From Hippophae tibetana (Eukaryota > Streptophyta > Magnoliopsida > Rosales > Elaeagnaceae), in assembly GCA_037013495.1 (NCBI GenBank), contig CM072812.1, positions 63,105,438-63,169,437 of the forward strand: DNA of 64,000 nucleotides, written 5' to 3'. Position 1 is the first letter of the stretch, and each line of letters starts with the position of its first letter. Of this stretch, positions 38,388 to 50,361 are shown in pieces. The notes under the pieces are model-generated. The model did not search any database and was not told the origin of the DNA. It saw only the letters and a list, made by a program, of their open reading frames with translations. The position numbers and the translations under genes are program-made.

Positions 38388-40852
38388 GTTTCTTGTTATA
38401 TGTTATTTTATTTGAAAGAGTGAATTTATTAAATATGAGTTATTTCATATAAAGTAAAAAATTTATGTTATATTTATTACTTTTAACTTGTTTAATAATA
38501 TTTTGTATTAAATTGTAAATGTTAGTTTATTTATTTTAGATTATTGTAACATATTTCATTTCAGTAAAACAAAATAAGATATTTGGTTGGGGAAAATTAA
38601 ATTAAACCTATCTACTTTGCTCCGTAGTAGTTGACAAAAACAATGATTTTTAGTTATACTAACATATATTTTGAAGTATTTTGTAGGGAGAAAAATGGTA
38701 ATACATCATATTGAAATCATGGAAGATTATATATATTTGATGATCTGATGGACAATACAACTTTATGTATTGAATGGTTATATGTAAACAAGGAAATTGT
38801 GTATGGAGATAAATTAAAAAATTTGATAATCCAAATTTATGTTTATAGAATTATTAGACAAATTCCTAATCATAGAGTTAAGAATTCCTAAAATATCGAC
38901 AAAATATGTAAAATATTAACAAAATATGTATTATATTTTTAAGCTCTTAATATTATACCAACATTATGTATGTATAAATTATCATACACTGCTATTTGTA
39001 TAGGTTTAATAATTACTTGCACAATTTCGTTGTATATTGAACGATCATGTCTAGGGTATCGACACCACAAAGGGTAATCTACTTCTTTATAAATCTTGGT
39101 TTTCAAATTTCTCCTAATTTTAGGATATATGTAATATCTATAATATTTCACGCTCTAAAATTTTTTTTGAAGTGGTAAATAAATATTTCATTCAATCTAA
39201 TAAATATATATATTATGTGATTTTATTTGAAAGGGTGAATTTATTAAATATGAGTTATTTCATATAAAGTAAAAACTTTATGTTATATTTATTACTTTTA
39301 ACATCTTTAATAATATTTTGTATTAAATTGTACGTGTTAGTTTATTTATTTTAGATTATTGTAACATATTTCATTTCAGCAAACCAAAATAAGATATTTG
39401 GTTGGGGAATATTAAATTAAACCTATCTACTTTGCTCCGTAGTAGTTGACAAAAACAAGTATTTTTAGTTATACTAACATATATTTTGAAGTGTTTTGTA
39501 AGGAGAGTAATGGTAATACATCATATTAAACTCATGGAAGATAATATAGATATATTTGATGATCTAATGGACAATACAACTTTATGTATTTAATGGTTAT
39601 ATGTAAACAAGGAAATTTTGTATGGAGATGAATTAAAAAAATTGATAATGCAAATTTATGTTTATAGAAGTATTAGACAAATTTCTAATCATAGAGTTAA
39701 GAATTCCAAAAATATCGACAAAATATGGAAAATATTAACAAAATATGTAATATATTTTTAAGCTCTTAATATTATTCCAAAGTTATGTATGTATAAATTA
39801 GCATACACTATTATTTGTATAGGTTGAATAATTACTTGCACAATTTGGTTGTATATTGAACGATCATGTCTAGGGTATCGACACCACAAAGGATAATCTA
39901 CTTGTCTATAAATCTTGGTTTTCTAATTTCTCCTAATTTTAGGATACATGTAATATATATGATATTTCATGCTCTAATATTTGTTTTGTAGTGGTTAATA
40001 AATATTTCATACAATCTAATATGTATATATATTTATAGTTTCTTATTATATGTGATTTTATTTGAAAGGGTGAATTTATTAAATATGAGTTATTTCATAT
40101 AAAGTAAAAACTCTATGTTATATTTATTACTTTAAACATATTTAATAATAATTTATATTAAATTGTACGTTTTAGTTTATTTATTATAGATTATAGTTAC
40201 ATATTTCAATTCAGCAAAACAAATTAAGATATTTGGTTCGGGAAAATTAAATTAAACCTATCTACTTTGCTCCGTAGTAGTTGACAAAAACAATGATTTT
40301 TAGTTATACTTACATATATTTTCAAGTATTTTGTAGGGAGAATAATGGTAATACATCATATTGAACTCATGGAAGATAATATAGATATATTTCATGATCT
40401 AATGGACAATATTACAACTTTATCTATTGAATGGTTATATGTAAACAAGGAATTTTTGTATGGAGATAAATTAAAAAATTTGAAAATCCAAATTTATGTT
40501 TATAGAATTATTAGACAAATTCCTAATTATAGAGTTAAGAATTCCAAAAATATCGACAAAATATGTAAAATATTAACAAAATATGTAATACATTTTTAAG
40601 CTCTTAATATTATGCAAAAATTATGTATGTATAAATTATCATACACTGTTATTTATATAGGTTTAATAATTACTTAAACAATTTGATTGTATATTGAACG
40701 ATCGTGTCTAGGGTATCGACACCACAAAGGGTAATCTACTTATCTATAAATCTTGGTTTTCCAATTTCTCCTAATTTTAGGATACATGTAATATATATGA
40801 TATTTCATGCTCTAATATTTTTTTTGTAGTGGTAAATAAATATTTCACTCAA

Positions 40853-40890
<38 letters not shown>

Positions 40891-41854
40891 TCTTATTATA
40901 TGTGATATTATTGGAAAGGGTGAATTTATTAAATATGAGTTATTTCATATAAAGTAAAAACTTTATGTTATATTTATTACTTTTAACTTCTTTAGTAATA
41001 TTTTGTATTAAATTGTACGTGTTAGTTTATTAATTTTAGATTATTGTAACATATTTCAATTCAGCAAAACAAAATAAGATATTTGGTTGGGGAAAATTAA
41101 ATTAAACCTATCTACTTTGCTCCGTAGTAGTTGACAAAAACAATGATTTTTAGTTATACTAACATATATTTAGAAGTATTTTGTAGGGAGAATAATGGTA
41201 ATACATCATATTGAACTCATGGAAGATAATATAGATATATTTGATGATCTAATGGACAATACAACTTTATGTATTGAATGGTTATATGTAAACAAGGAAA
41301 TTTTGTATGGAGATAAATTAAAAAAATTGATAATCCAAATTTATGTTTATAGAATTATTAGACAAATTCCTAATTATAGAGTTAAGAATTCCAAAAATAT
41401 CGACAAAATATGTAAAATATTAACAAAATATGTAATATATTTTTAAGCTCTTAATATTATACCAAAATTATGTATGTATAAATAATCATACACTGTTATT
41501 TGTATAGGTTTAATAATTACTTAAACAATTTGATTGTATATTGAACGATCGTGTCTAGGGTATCGACACCACAAAGGGTAATCTACTTGTCTATAAATCT
41601 TGGTTTTCCAATTTCTCCTAATTTTAGGATACATGTAATATATATGATATTTCACGCTCTAATATTTTTTTTGAAGTGGTAAATAAATATTTCACTCAAT
41701 CTAATATATATATATATATTTATAGTTTCTTATTATATGTGATTTTATTTGAAAGGGTGAATTTATTAAATATGAGTTATTTCATATAAAGTAAAAACTT
41801 TATGTTATATTTATTATTTTTAACTTCTTTAATAATATTTTGTATTAAATTGTA

Positions 41855-41859
41855 CGTGT
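41855..41859. repeat. Target site duplication of LTR 1, left
   Basis: cgtgt immediately before TGATGAG; the partner is at 43,890-43,894. Confidence 0.8.
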
Positions 41860-42157
41860 TGATGAGTGCTCAAAAAGCACTAAAATAACCATGATTTTAT
41901 GTACCTTAATTGATTAAAAATACATATATTTATATGTTTTATCATATATTTATATAAATTTGTCTTTTTCGGAATCACGGGTATTTTTATTGTTTTTCAG
42001 GTATTTTGGCTTAAAAACGCAATGTAAAGACTCAAAGAGGAATATTTGAAGCAATACATCACAAATATATCAATAAATAAGTGAGAAAAGGTCAACAAAC
42101 ATGGAAAAATCAGACGAAATGGGTCGAAAAGGTCAAAAATGTCAAAAAGACGGAAAT

Positions 42158-42401
42158 CGCGCGCCGCAGCCCAGCCGTGCGCGCAGCCCAGCGCCCAGCC
42201 GCGCGCGCCCCAGTGCCCCACTCCGCGCGCACCCGCGCGCGCTGCCATGCCCAGCTGCGCGCAGCGCAGCGCGCTGGCACTGTTCACGCGCGCCGAGCTG
42301 CGCGCAGCGCCCCAGCAACCCCCCTCCGCGCGCCCAACGTGTTTTCGCCCCATTTTTCACGTGCAGCCGCCCCTGTGACGTCATTGATGACATCAGCAAT
42401 T
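42158..42401 (+). other. GC-rich block in U3 of LTR 1
   Basis: About 240 bp rich in gcgcgc and cccagc motifs, the most GC-rich stretch of the window. It creates long open frames in several frames on both strands, with Ala/Arg/Pro-rich low-complexity translations that I regard as non-coding. Confidence 0.85.
42358..42392 (+). promoter_or_regulatory. G-box and TGACG/CRE-like motifs upstream of the LTR 1 TATA box
   Basis: cacgtg at 42,358-42,363, then tgacgtca at 42,376-42,383 followed by tgatgacatcagc. These are bZIP/bHLH-type sites about 80-120 bp upstream of the TATA box. The arrangement is kept in LTR 2. Confidence 0.5.
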
Positions 42402-42473
42402 CCAATACGCGTTTTTACATTTTTTAATATTTTTTTAACATTTTTTTACTCATTTTTTCTCTCCATCCTCACC

Positions 42474-42481
42474 TATAAATA
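42474..42481 (+). promoter_or_regulatory. TATA box of LTR 1
   Basis: tataaata in cctataaataccccccttc, followed by a CT-rich leader-like stretch. The same motif is conserved in LTR 2. Confidence 0.65.
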
Positions 42482-43248
42482 CCCCCCTTCCCTTCACTTC
42501 AAATCACACCTTCAAAACTCACTTCTCTCTCCTTTCTTTCTCTCATTTCTTAGTTTTTAGTTTCTCTTAGTTTCTTTCTAAGTTTCTAAGCTTTTCTTAG
42601 TTTTTCTCTTAGTTTTTAGTTCAATTCTCTTAGGTTTAGTGTTCTTCTCTTTTTGAGAGGAACTTGTAATGTTTTTGTAATAATTTAGATTTTTGATTCA
42701 ATATATGGAAGTGCAAATTCCGCTCGGAGGTTTTCTAGCTACGGGAATAGCGTCGAAGTTCTGTAAGGATTTTATTTTCTTTACAGTTATTTTTATGCTT
42801 TATTCTTACATGTTATATTCAACTTGTCTGTGGTTAAATTTAACTATGCTAGCTGTTTAGTAAATATGATGTAATAACGACGTTGTTATGCTTGCGAAAT
42901 ATTAAATAGGTGAAAATTTCTAAAATGAATTGATTTTGTTTTTATTCAAGATTGTATATTAAGAATGTTAGAGAGAAATATATTATTTTTCATTACAAAC
43001 TTAAAAATGAAAATTAGATTTTAAGGTTTAGTTATCCGGTCTAATTTAGAGTAGTGCTCTTTTATTTGTTGGTACAATCGCCCGGTAGTTAGAGTGAAAC
43101 TCTATTTCAAAAGTTTTTATAAGAATTATTATGTGAAAATGTATTGACAACATGTTTTCCATAGTGGTTTTAAAACTTGAAAGTTAGTACTCGGATAATT
43201 AAATTCTTAGGTTTAACTTGGACACCTTGAATAAAGTTTAAACTGTCT

Positions 43249-43400
43249 AACCCCACCAAAGGTGGCATTTAAATGGTTCATTTTCAATCTCTTAGAAAAA
43301 GGAATTAATTTAATTAAGCATATTAGTTATCAACCCCACCCATAGGTGTTAATTGATTTCTTTAGTTAACAAAGAATATCTAACCCCACCAAAGGTGGTA
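43249..43400 (+). repeat. Three spaced hairpin motifs in LTR 1 (ccacc-aaa-ggtgg)
   Basis: taaccccaccaaaggtgg at 43,249, a variant caaccccacccataggtg at 43,331, and taaccccaccaaaggtgg at 43,381. Each can pair ccacc with ggtgg (the middle one imperfectly). Confidence 0.7.
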
Positions 43401-43889
43401 TTTATATAAAAAAGAGAGAATCAATAAAATGTCAATTTATATCTTTAATAACCTAGTTAATATGAGCAAGCATAATTAATTTAGTTATTATATCCATAAA
43501 TACTCCGCTAATATAAATGATAAAAATTTGCATGAACATTTATTGAATCCGTATATATGTTTATTTCTAGATAATTATTTATTGAATTTGTATCTATGTT
43601 TATTTTTATGATTTTAGATTATATTTAATTAATCTGTATATATGTTTTATTTTATGTTATTAGATTAGGAACACAAAAAAACCAAACTATCGTGACAGGA
43701 TGTTTAGGATTTAATTTCGTTTTTAAAAGATTGAATAATAAGTTAAAAACCACATACATTCCTTCCTTAGATCGACCTTGGGAGTATACTTATCATTTTC
43801 TACGAAATGATTCGTGCACTTGCGAGAGTTTTATAAATATTAAAACCAAAGTATTTGCGGGAATCGGCGATGCCGGTTTTCGTTCATCA

Positions 43890-43894
43890 CGTGT
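43890..43894. repeat. Target site duplication of LTR 1, right
   Basis: cgtgt immediately after ...TCATCA, continuing as tagtttatttatttt of the B unit. Confidence 0.8.
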
Positions 43895-44429
43895 TAGTTT
43901 ATTTATTTTAGATTATTCTAACATATTTCATTTCACCAAAAAAAATAAGATATTTGGTTGGGGAAAATTAAATAAAACCTATCTACTTTGCTCCAAAGTA
44001 GTAGACAAAAACAATGATTTTTAGTTATACTAACATATATTTTGAAGTATTTTGTAGGGAGAGTAATGGTAATACATCATATTGAACTCATGGAAGATAA
44101 TATAGATATATTTGATGATCTAATGGACAATACAACTTTATGTATTGAATGGTTATATGTAAACAAGGAAATTTTGTTTGGAGATAAATTAAAAAATTTG
44201 ATAATCCAAATTTATGATTATAGAATTATTAGACAAATTCCTAATTATAGAGTTAAGAATTCCAAAAATATCGACAAAATATATAAAATATTAACAAAAT
44301 TTGTAATATATTTTTAAGCTCTTAATATTATACCAAAATTATGTATGTATAAATTATTATACACTGTTATTTGTATAGGTTTAATAATTACTTGCACAAT
44401 TTCGTTGTATATTGAACGATCATGTCTAG
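43895..44429. repeat. Array B unit fragment sandwiched between the two LTRs
   Basis: Ordinary B3 sequence (acatatttcatttc to gatcatgtctag) including the anchor at 44,066. After removing both LTRs and one copy of each target duplication, spacing to the neighbouring anchors is 836 and 849 bp, normal for the array. Confidence 0.9.
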
Positions 44430-44434
44430 GGTAT
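44430..44434. repeat. Target site duplication of LTR 2, left
   Basis: ggtat, last bases of the B unit (gtctagggtat) before the LTR. Confidence 0.75.
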
Positions 44435-44921
44435 TGATGAGCAAAAACCGACATCATCGATTCTTGCCAATACTTTTGTTTTAATATTTATAAAACTCTC
44501 GCGAGTGCACGAATCATTTCATAGAAAATGATAAGTATACTCCCAAGGTCGATCTAAGGAAGGAATGTATGTGGTTTTTAATTTATTATTCAAAGTTTTA
44601 AAAACGAAATTAAATCCTAAACATCCTGTCACGATAGTTTGGTTTTTGTGTTCCTAATCTAATAACATAAAAATAAACATATATACAGATTAATTAAATA
44701 TAATCTAATAACATAAAAATAAACATAGATACAAATTCAATAAATATTTATCTAAAAATAAATATAAATACAGATTCAATAAATAGTTATGCAAATTTTA
44801 TCATTTATATTAGTGGAGTATTTATGGATATAATAACTAAATTAATTATGCTTGCTCATATTATCTAGGTTATTAAAGATATAAATTGATATTTTGTTGA
44901 TTCTCTCTTTTTTATATAAAT

Positions 44922-45074
44922 ACCACCTTTGGTGGGGTTAGATATTCTTTGTTAACTAAACAAATCAATTAACACCTATGGGTGGGGTTGATAACTAATT
45001 TACCTAATTAAATTAATTCCTTTTGTCTAAGAGATTGAAAATGAACCATTTAAATGCCACCTTTGGTGGGGTTA
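44922..45074 (-). repeat. Three spaced hairpin motifs in LTR 2
   Basis: The same three motifs in reverse complement at 44,922-44,939, 44,971-44,990 and 45,057-45,074, with the same order and the same imperfect middle one, conserved although the spacers differ. Confidence 0.7.
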
Positions 45075-45817
45075 GACAGTTTAAACTTTATTCAAGGTTT
45101 CCAAATTAAACCCAAGAATTTAGTTATCCCAGTACTAACTTTCAAGTTTTAAAACCACTACCGAAAACATGTCGTCAATACATTTTCAGATAATAATTCT
45201 TATAAAAACTTTTGAAATAGAGCTTCACTCTAACTACCGGGCGATTGTACCATCAAATAAAAGAGCACTACTCTAAATCAGACCGGATAACTAAACCTTA
45301 AAATCTAATTTTCAGGTTTAAGTTTGTAATGAAAAATAATATATTTCTCTCTAACATTCTTAATATAAAATCTTGAATAAAAACAAAATCAATTCATATT
45401 AGAGATTTTCACCTATTTAATATTTCGCAAGCATAACAACGTTATTATTACATCATGATTATAAACAGCCAGCACAGTTAAATTTAATCACAGACAAATT
45501 AAATATAACATGTAAGAATAAAGCATAAAAAATAACTGTAAAGAAAATAAAATCCTTACAGAACTTCGACGCTATTCCCGTTGTTGGAAAAACTCCAAGC
45601 GGAATTTGAACTCCCATTTATTGAATCAAAAAGCTAAAAAATTACATAAACATAACTAGTTCTTCCCAAAAAGGGAAGAACTCTAAAACTAAGAGAAATT
45701 AACTAAAAACTAAGAAAAACTAAGAAAAACTAAAGAAAACTAAAAAGAGAGAAAGAAAGAGAGAAAAGAATGTATTTGGAGGTTTTGAAGGTTTGTTTTG
45801 AAGGGAAGGGAAGGGGG

Positions 45818-45825
45818 TATTTATA
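45818..45825 (-). promoter_or_regulatory. TATA box of LTR 2
   Basis: tataaata on the minus strand, in the same context (cctcacctataaatacc) as LTR 1, so transcription would run leftward, toward LTR 1. Confidence 0.65.
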
Positions 45826-45888
45826 GGTGAGGATGGAGAGAAAAAATGAGTAAAAAAATGAAAAAACGCGTAATGGAAATGCTGAGGT

Positions 45889-46060
45889 CATTAATGACGT
45901 CAGCATGACGTCATGGGGCGCGGCTGCACGTGAAAAATGGGGCGAAAAGGCGTCGGCGCGCGTGGAAGGGGCTGCTGGGCGCGCAGCTCGGCGTGCGGGA
46001 TGGGGCGCTGGGGTGTTTGGCTGGGCGCGCGGCTGGGCAGCTGGGCGCAATTTTCTCCTT
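45889..46060 (-). other. GC-rich block in U3 of LTR 2
   Basis: Counterpart of the LTR 1 block but shorter by several tens of bp, with similar gcgcgc and cagctg motifs. The length change accounts for much of the size difference between the LTRs. Confidence 0.8.
45895..45932 (-). promoter_or_regulatory. Tandem TGACGTCA and G-box in LTR 2
   Basis: Two perfect tgacgtca palindromes at 45,895-45,902 and 45,906-45,913 (11 bp apart, about one helical turn), then cacgtg at 45,927-45,932. The paired TGACG layout resembles as-1/CRE-like elements bound by plant TGA-class bZIP factors. Confidence 0.5.
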
Positions 46061-46329
46061 TTTGACCCATTTTGTCCAATTTTGCCATGTTTGTTGACCT
46101 TTCCCTATTTATTTATTAATATATTTGTGATGTATTGCTTCAAGTATTCCTCTTTGAGTCTTTAAGTTGCATTTTTAAGCCAAAATACCTGAAAAACAAT
46201 AAAAATACCCGTGATTCCGAAAAAGATAAATTTATATAAATATATGATAAAACATATAAATATATATATTTTTAATCAATTAATGCGCATAAAATCATGG
46301 TTATTTTAGTACTTTTTGAGCACTCATCA

Positions 46330-46334
46330 AGTAT
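46330..46334. repeat. Target site duplication of LTR 2, right (one mismatch)
   Basis: agtat followed by cgacaccacaaaggg, resuming the B unit. The a/g difference from the left copy is a later change. Confidence 0.7.
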
Positions 46335-46470
46335 CGACACCACAAAGGGTAATCTACTTGTCTATAAATATTGGTTTTCCAATTTCTCCTAATTTTAGGA
46401 TACATGTAATATGTATGATATTTCACGCTCTAATATTTTTTTTGAAGTGGTAAATAGATATTTCACTCAA

Positions 46471-46509
<39 letters not shown>

Positions 46510-49500
46510 GTTTCTTATTATATGTGATTTTATTTGAAAGGGTGAATTTATTAAATATTAGTTATTTCATATAAAGTAAAAACTTTATGTTATATTTATT
46601 AATTTTAACTTCTTTAATAATATTTATATTAAATTGTACGTGCTAGTTTATTTATTTTAGATTATTGTTACATATTTCATTTCAGCAAAACAAAATAAGA
46701 TATTTGGTTGGGGAAAATTAAATAAAACCTATCTACTTTGCTCCGAAGTAGTTGACAAAAACAATGATTTTTAGTTATACTAACATATATTTTGAAGTAT
46801 TTTGTAGGGAGAGTAATGGTAATACATCATATTGAACTCATGGAAGATAATATAGATATATTTCGTGATCTAATGGACAATACAACTTTATGTATTTAAT
46901 GGTTATATGTTAACAAGGAAATTTTTCATGGAGATAAATTAAAAAATTTGATAATCCAAATTTATGTTTATAGTATTATTAGACAAATTCCTAATTATAG
47001 AGTTAAGAATTCCAAAAATATTGACAAAATATGTAATATATTTTTAAGCTCTTTATATTATACCAAAATTATGTATGTATAAATTATCATACACTGTTAT
47101 TTGTATAGGTTTAATAATTACTTGCACAATTTGGTTGTATATTGAACGATCATGTCTAGGGTATCGACACCACAAAGGGTAATCTACTTGTCTATAAATC
47201 TTGGTTTTCCAATTTCTCCTAATTTTAGGATACATGTAATATCTATGATATTTCACGCTCTAATATTCTTTTTGAAGTGGTAAATAAATATTTCATTCAA
47301 TCTAATATATATATATATATATATTTATAGTTTCTTATTATATGTGATTTTATTTGAAAGAGTGAATTTATTAAATATGAGTTATTTCATATAAAGTAAA
47401 ATTTTATGTTATATTTATTACTTTTAACATCTTTAATAATATTTTGTATTAAATTGTACGTGTTTGTTTATTTATTTTAGATTATTGTAACATATTTTAT
47501 TTCAGCAAAACAAAATAAGATATTTGGTTGGGGAAAATTAAATTAAACCTATCTACTTTGCTCCGTAGTAGTTCACAAAAACAATGATTTTTAGTTATAC
47601 TAACATATATTTAGAAGTATTTTGTAGGGAGAATAATGGTAATACATCATATTGAACTCATGGAAGATAATATAGATATATTTGATGATCTAATGGACAA
47701 TACAACTTTATGTAGTGAATGGTTATATGTAAACAAGGAAATTTTGTATGGAGATAAATTAAAAAAATTGATAATCCAAATTTATGTTTATAGAATTATT
47801 AGACAAATTCCTAATCATAGAGTTAAGAATTCCAAAAATATCGAAAAAATATATAAAATATTAACAAAATTTGTAATATATTTTTAAGCTCTTAATATTA
47901 TACAAAAATTATGTATGTATAAATTATCATACACTGTTATTTGTATAGGTTTAATAATTACTTACACAATTTGGTTGTATATTGAACGATCATGTCTAGG
48001 GTATCGACACCACAAAGGGTAATATACTTGTCTATAAATCTTGGTTTTCCAATTTCTCCTAATTTTAGGATACATGTAATATGTATGATATTTCACGCTC
48101 TAATATTTTTTTTTTGAAGTGGTAAATAAATATTTCACCCAATCTAATATATATATATATTTATAGTTTCTTATTATATGTGATTTTATTTGAAAGGGTG
48201 AATTTATTAAATATGAGTTATTTCATATAAAGTAAAAACTTTATGTTATATTTATTATTTTTAACTTCTTTAATAATAATTTGTATTAAATTGTACGTGT
48301 TAGTTTATTTATTTTAGATTATTCTAACATATTTCATTTCACCAAAAAAAATAAGATATTTGGTTGGGGAAAATTAAATTAAACCTATCTACTTTGCTCC
48401 GAAGTAGTTGACAAAAACAATGATTTTTAGTTATACTAACATATATTTTCATGTATTTTGTAGGGAGAGTAATGGTAATACATCATATTGAACTCAAGGA
48501 AGATAATATAGATATATTTCATGATCTAATGGACAATATAACTTTATGTATTGAATGGTTATATGTAAACAAGGAATTTTTGTATGGAGATAAATTAAAA
48601 AATTTGATAATCCAAATTTATGTTTATAGATTTATTAGACAAATTCCTAATTATAGAGTTAGGAATTCCAAAAATATCGACAAAATATGTAATATATTTT
48701 TAAGCTCTTAATATTATACCAAAATTATGTATGTAGAAATTATCATACACTGTTATTTGTATAGGTTTAATAATTACTTGCACAATTTGGTTGTATATTG
48801 AACGATCATGTCTAGGGTATCGACACCACGAAGGGTAATCTACTTGTCTATAAATCTTGGTTTTCTAATTTCTCCTAATTTTAGGATACATGTAATATAT
48901 ATGATATTTCATGCTCTAATATTTTTTTTGGAGTGGTAAATAAATATTTCATACAATCTAATATGTCTATATATTTATAGTTTCTTATTATATGTGATTT
49001 TATTTGAAAGGGTGAATTTATTAAATATGAGTTATTTCATATAAAGTAAACACTTTATGTTATATTTATTACTTTTAACATCTTTAATAATATTTTGTAT
49101 TAAATTGTACGTGTTAGTTTATTTATTTTAGATTATTGTAACATATTTCATTTCAGCAAAACAAAATAAGATATTTGGTTGGGGAAAATAAAATTGAACC
49201 TATCTACTTTGCTCCGTAGTAGTTCACAAAAACATTGATTTTTAGTTAGGCTAACATATATTTAGAAGTATTATGTAGGGAGAATAATGGTAATACATCA
49301 TATTGAACTCATGGAAGATAATATAGATATATTTGATGATCTAATGGACAATACAATTTTATGTCTTGAATGGTTATATGTAAACAAGGAAATTTTGTAT
49401 AGAGATAAATTAAAAAAATTGATAATCCAAATTTATGTTTATAGAATTATTAGACAAATTCCTAATTATAGAGTTAAGAATTCCAAAAATATCGACAATA

Positions 49501-50121
49501 TATGTAAAATATTAACAAAATATGTAATATATTTTTAAGCTCTTAATATTCTACCAAAATTATGTACGTATAAATTATCATACACTGTTATTTGTATAGG
49601 TTTAATAATTACTTGCACAATTTGGTTGTATATTGAACGATCATGTCTAGGGTATCGACACCACAAAGGGTAATCTACTTGTCTATAAATCTTGGTTTTC
49701 CAATTTCTCTTTAATTTTAGGATACATGTAATATATATGATATTTCATGCTCTAATATTTTTTTTGGAGTGGTAAATAAATATTTCATACAATCTAATAT
49801 GTATTTATATTTATAGTTTCTTATTATATGTGATTTTATTTGAAAGGGTGAATTTATTAAATATGAGTTATTTCATATAAAGTAAAAACTCTATGTTATA
49901 TTTATTACTTTTAACATATTTAATAATATTTGTATTAAATTGTACGTGTTAGTTTATTTATTTTAGATTATTCTAACATATTTCATTTCAGCAAAACAAA
50001 ATAAGATATTTGGTTGGGGAAAATTAAATTAAACCTATGTACTTTGCTCCGTAGTAGTTGAGAAAAACAATGATTTTTAGTTATACTAACATATATTTTC
50101 AAGTATTATGTAGGGAGAATA

Positions 50122-50361
50122 ATGGTAATACATCATATTGAACTCATGGAAGATAATATAGATATATTTCGTGATCTAATGGACAATACAACTTTATGTA
50201 TTGAATGGTTATATGTTAACAAGGAAATTTTGTATGGAGATAAATTAAAAAATTTGATAATCCAAATTTATGTTTATAGAATTATTAGACAAATTCCTAA
50301 TTATAGAGTTAAGAATTCCAAAAATATCAACAAAATATGTAATATATTTTTAAGCTTTTAA
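50122..50361 (+). other. Recurrent 79-91 codon open frame of array B (representative)
   Basis: Begins MVIHHIELMEDNIDIF and runs to the taa in ttttaagctttta. Closely related frames recur in many B2/B3 units, for example at 34620, 35317, 36132, 37827, 41195, 44042, 49287, 50925, 51784, 54229, 58431, 59259, 62600 and 63459. No family is recognised: no signal peptide, no clear membrane segment, no motif I know. Changes between units are mainly amino-acid-altering (FDDLMD, FHDLMD, FRDLMD; TTLC, TNLW, TILC), and many units have stops or shifts. I treat it as an open frame kept by array homogenisation rather than as a gene. Confidence 0.4.

Larger units (their letters stand above)
41860..43889 (+). 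mobile_element. Solo LTR 1, 2,030 bp, probable Ty3/gypsy Tat-lineage (Ogre-like) retrotransposon
   Basis: Starts TGATGAGTGCTC, ends GTTCATCA (TG...CA), and is flanked by the 5 bp duplication cgtgt (41,855-41,859 and 43,890-43,894), which occurs once in uninterrupted B units (gtacgtgttag). It has U3-type features: a GC-rich block, a G-box, CRE-like TGACGTCA and a TATA box at 42,474. No primer-binding site, gag-pol or second same-orientation LTR is present, so it is a solo LTR left by LTR-LTR recombination. The start plus an early ttttcaggtattttggc resembles, from memory, LTRs of plant Tat/Ogre elements; the lineage is tentative. Open frames inside it (for example across 42,081-42,560) come from the GC-rich block and are not considered genes. 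Confidence 0.85.
44435..46329 (-). mobile_element. Solo LTR 2, 1,895 bp, same family, inverted
   Basis: Reverse-complement relative of LTR 1. On the minus strand it starts tgatgagtgctc (46,329 leftward) and ends ggtttttgctcatca (44,435). Flanks are ggtat (44,430-44,434) and agtat (46,330-46,334), a 5 bp duplication with one mismatch of the ggtat in ggtatcgacacc. It is about 135 bp shorter than LTR 1, largely in the GC-rich block, and differs by many scattered substitutions, so the two are independent insertions rather than a recent inverted duplication. No internal retrotransposon region is present. Confidence 0.85.

Noticed and set aside
42081..42560. Long overlapping open frames (up to 159 codons) in several frames and both strands
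   Set aside because: All coincide with the GC-rich U3 block, where stop codons are rare. Translations are low-complexity Ala/Arg/Pro, and the frames are not shared with LTR 2 in the same phase.
43692..44024. 110-codon plus-strand open frame
   Set aside because: It crosses the right end of LTR 1 at 43,889 into satellite sequence. It is a chance fusion created by the insertion.
41860..46329. A single 4.5 kb element bounded by inverted repeats (foldback or DNA transposon)
   Set aside because: The DNA between the arms is ordinary array B sequence in register, and each arm has its own target duplication. Two separate solo-LTR insertions fit better.
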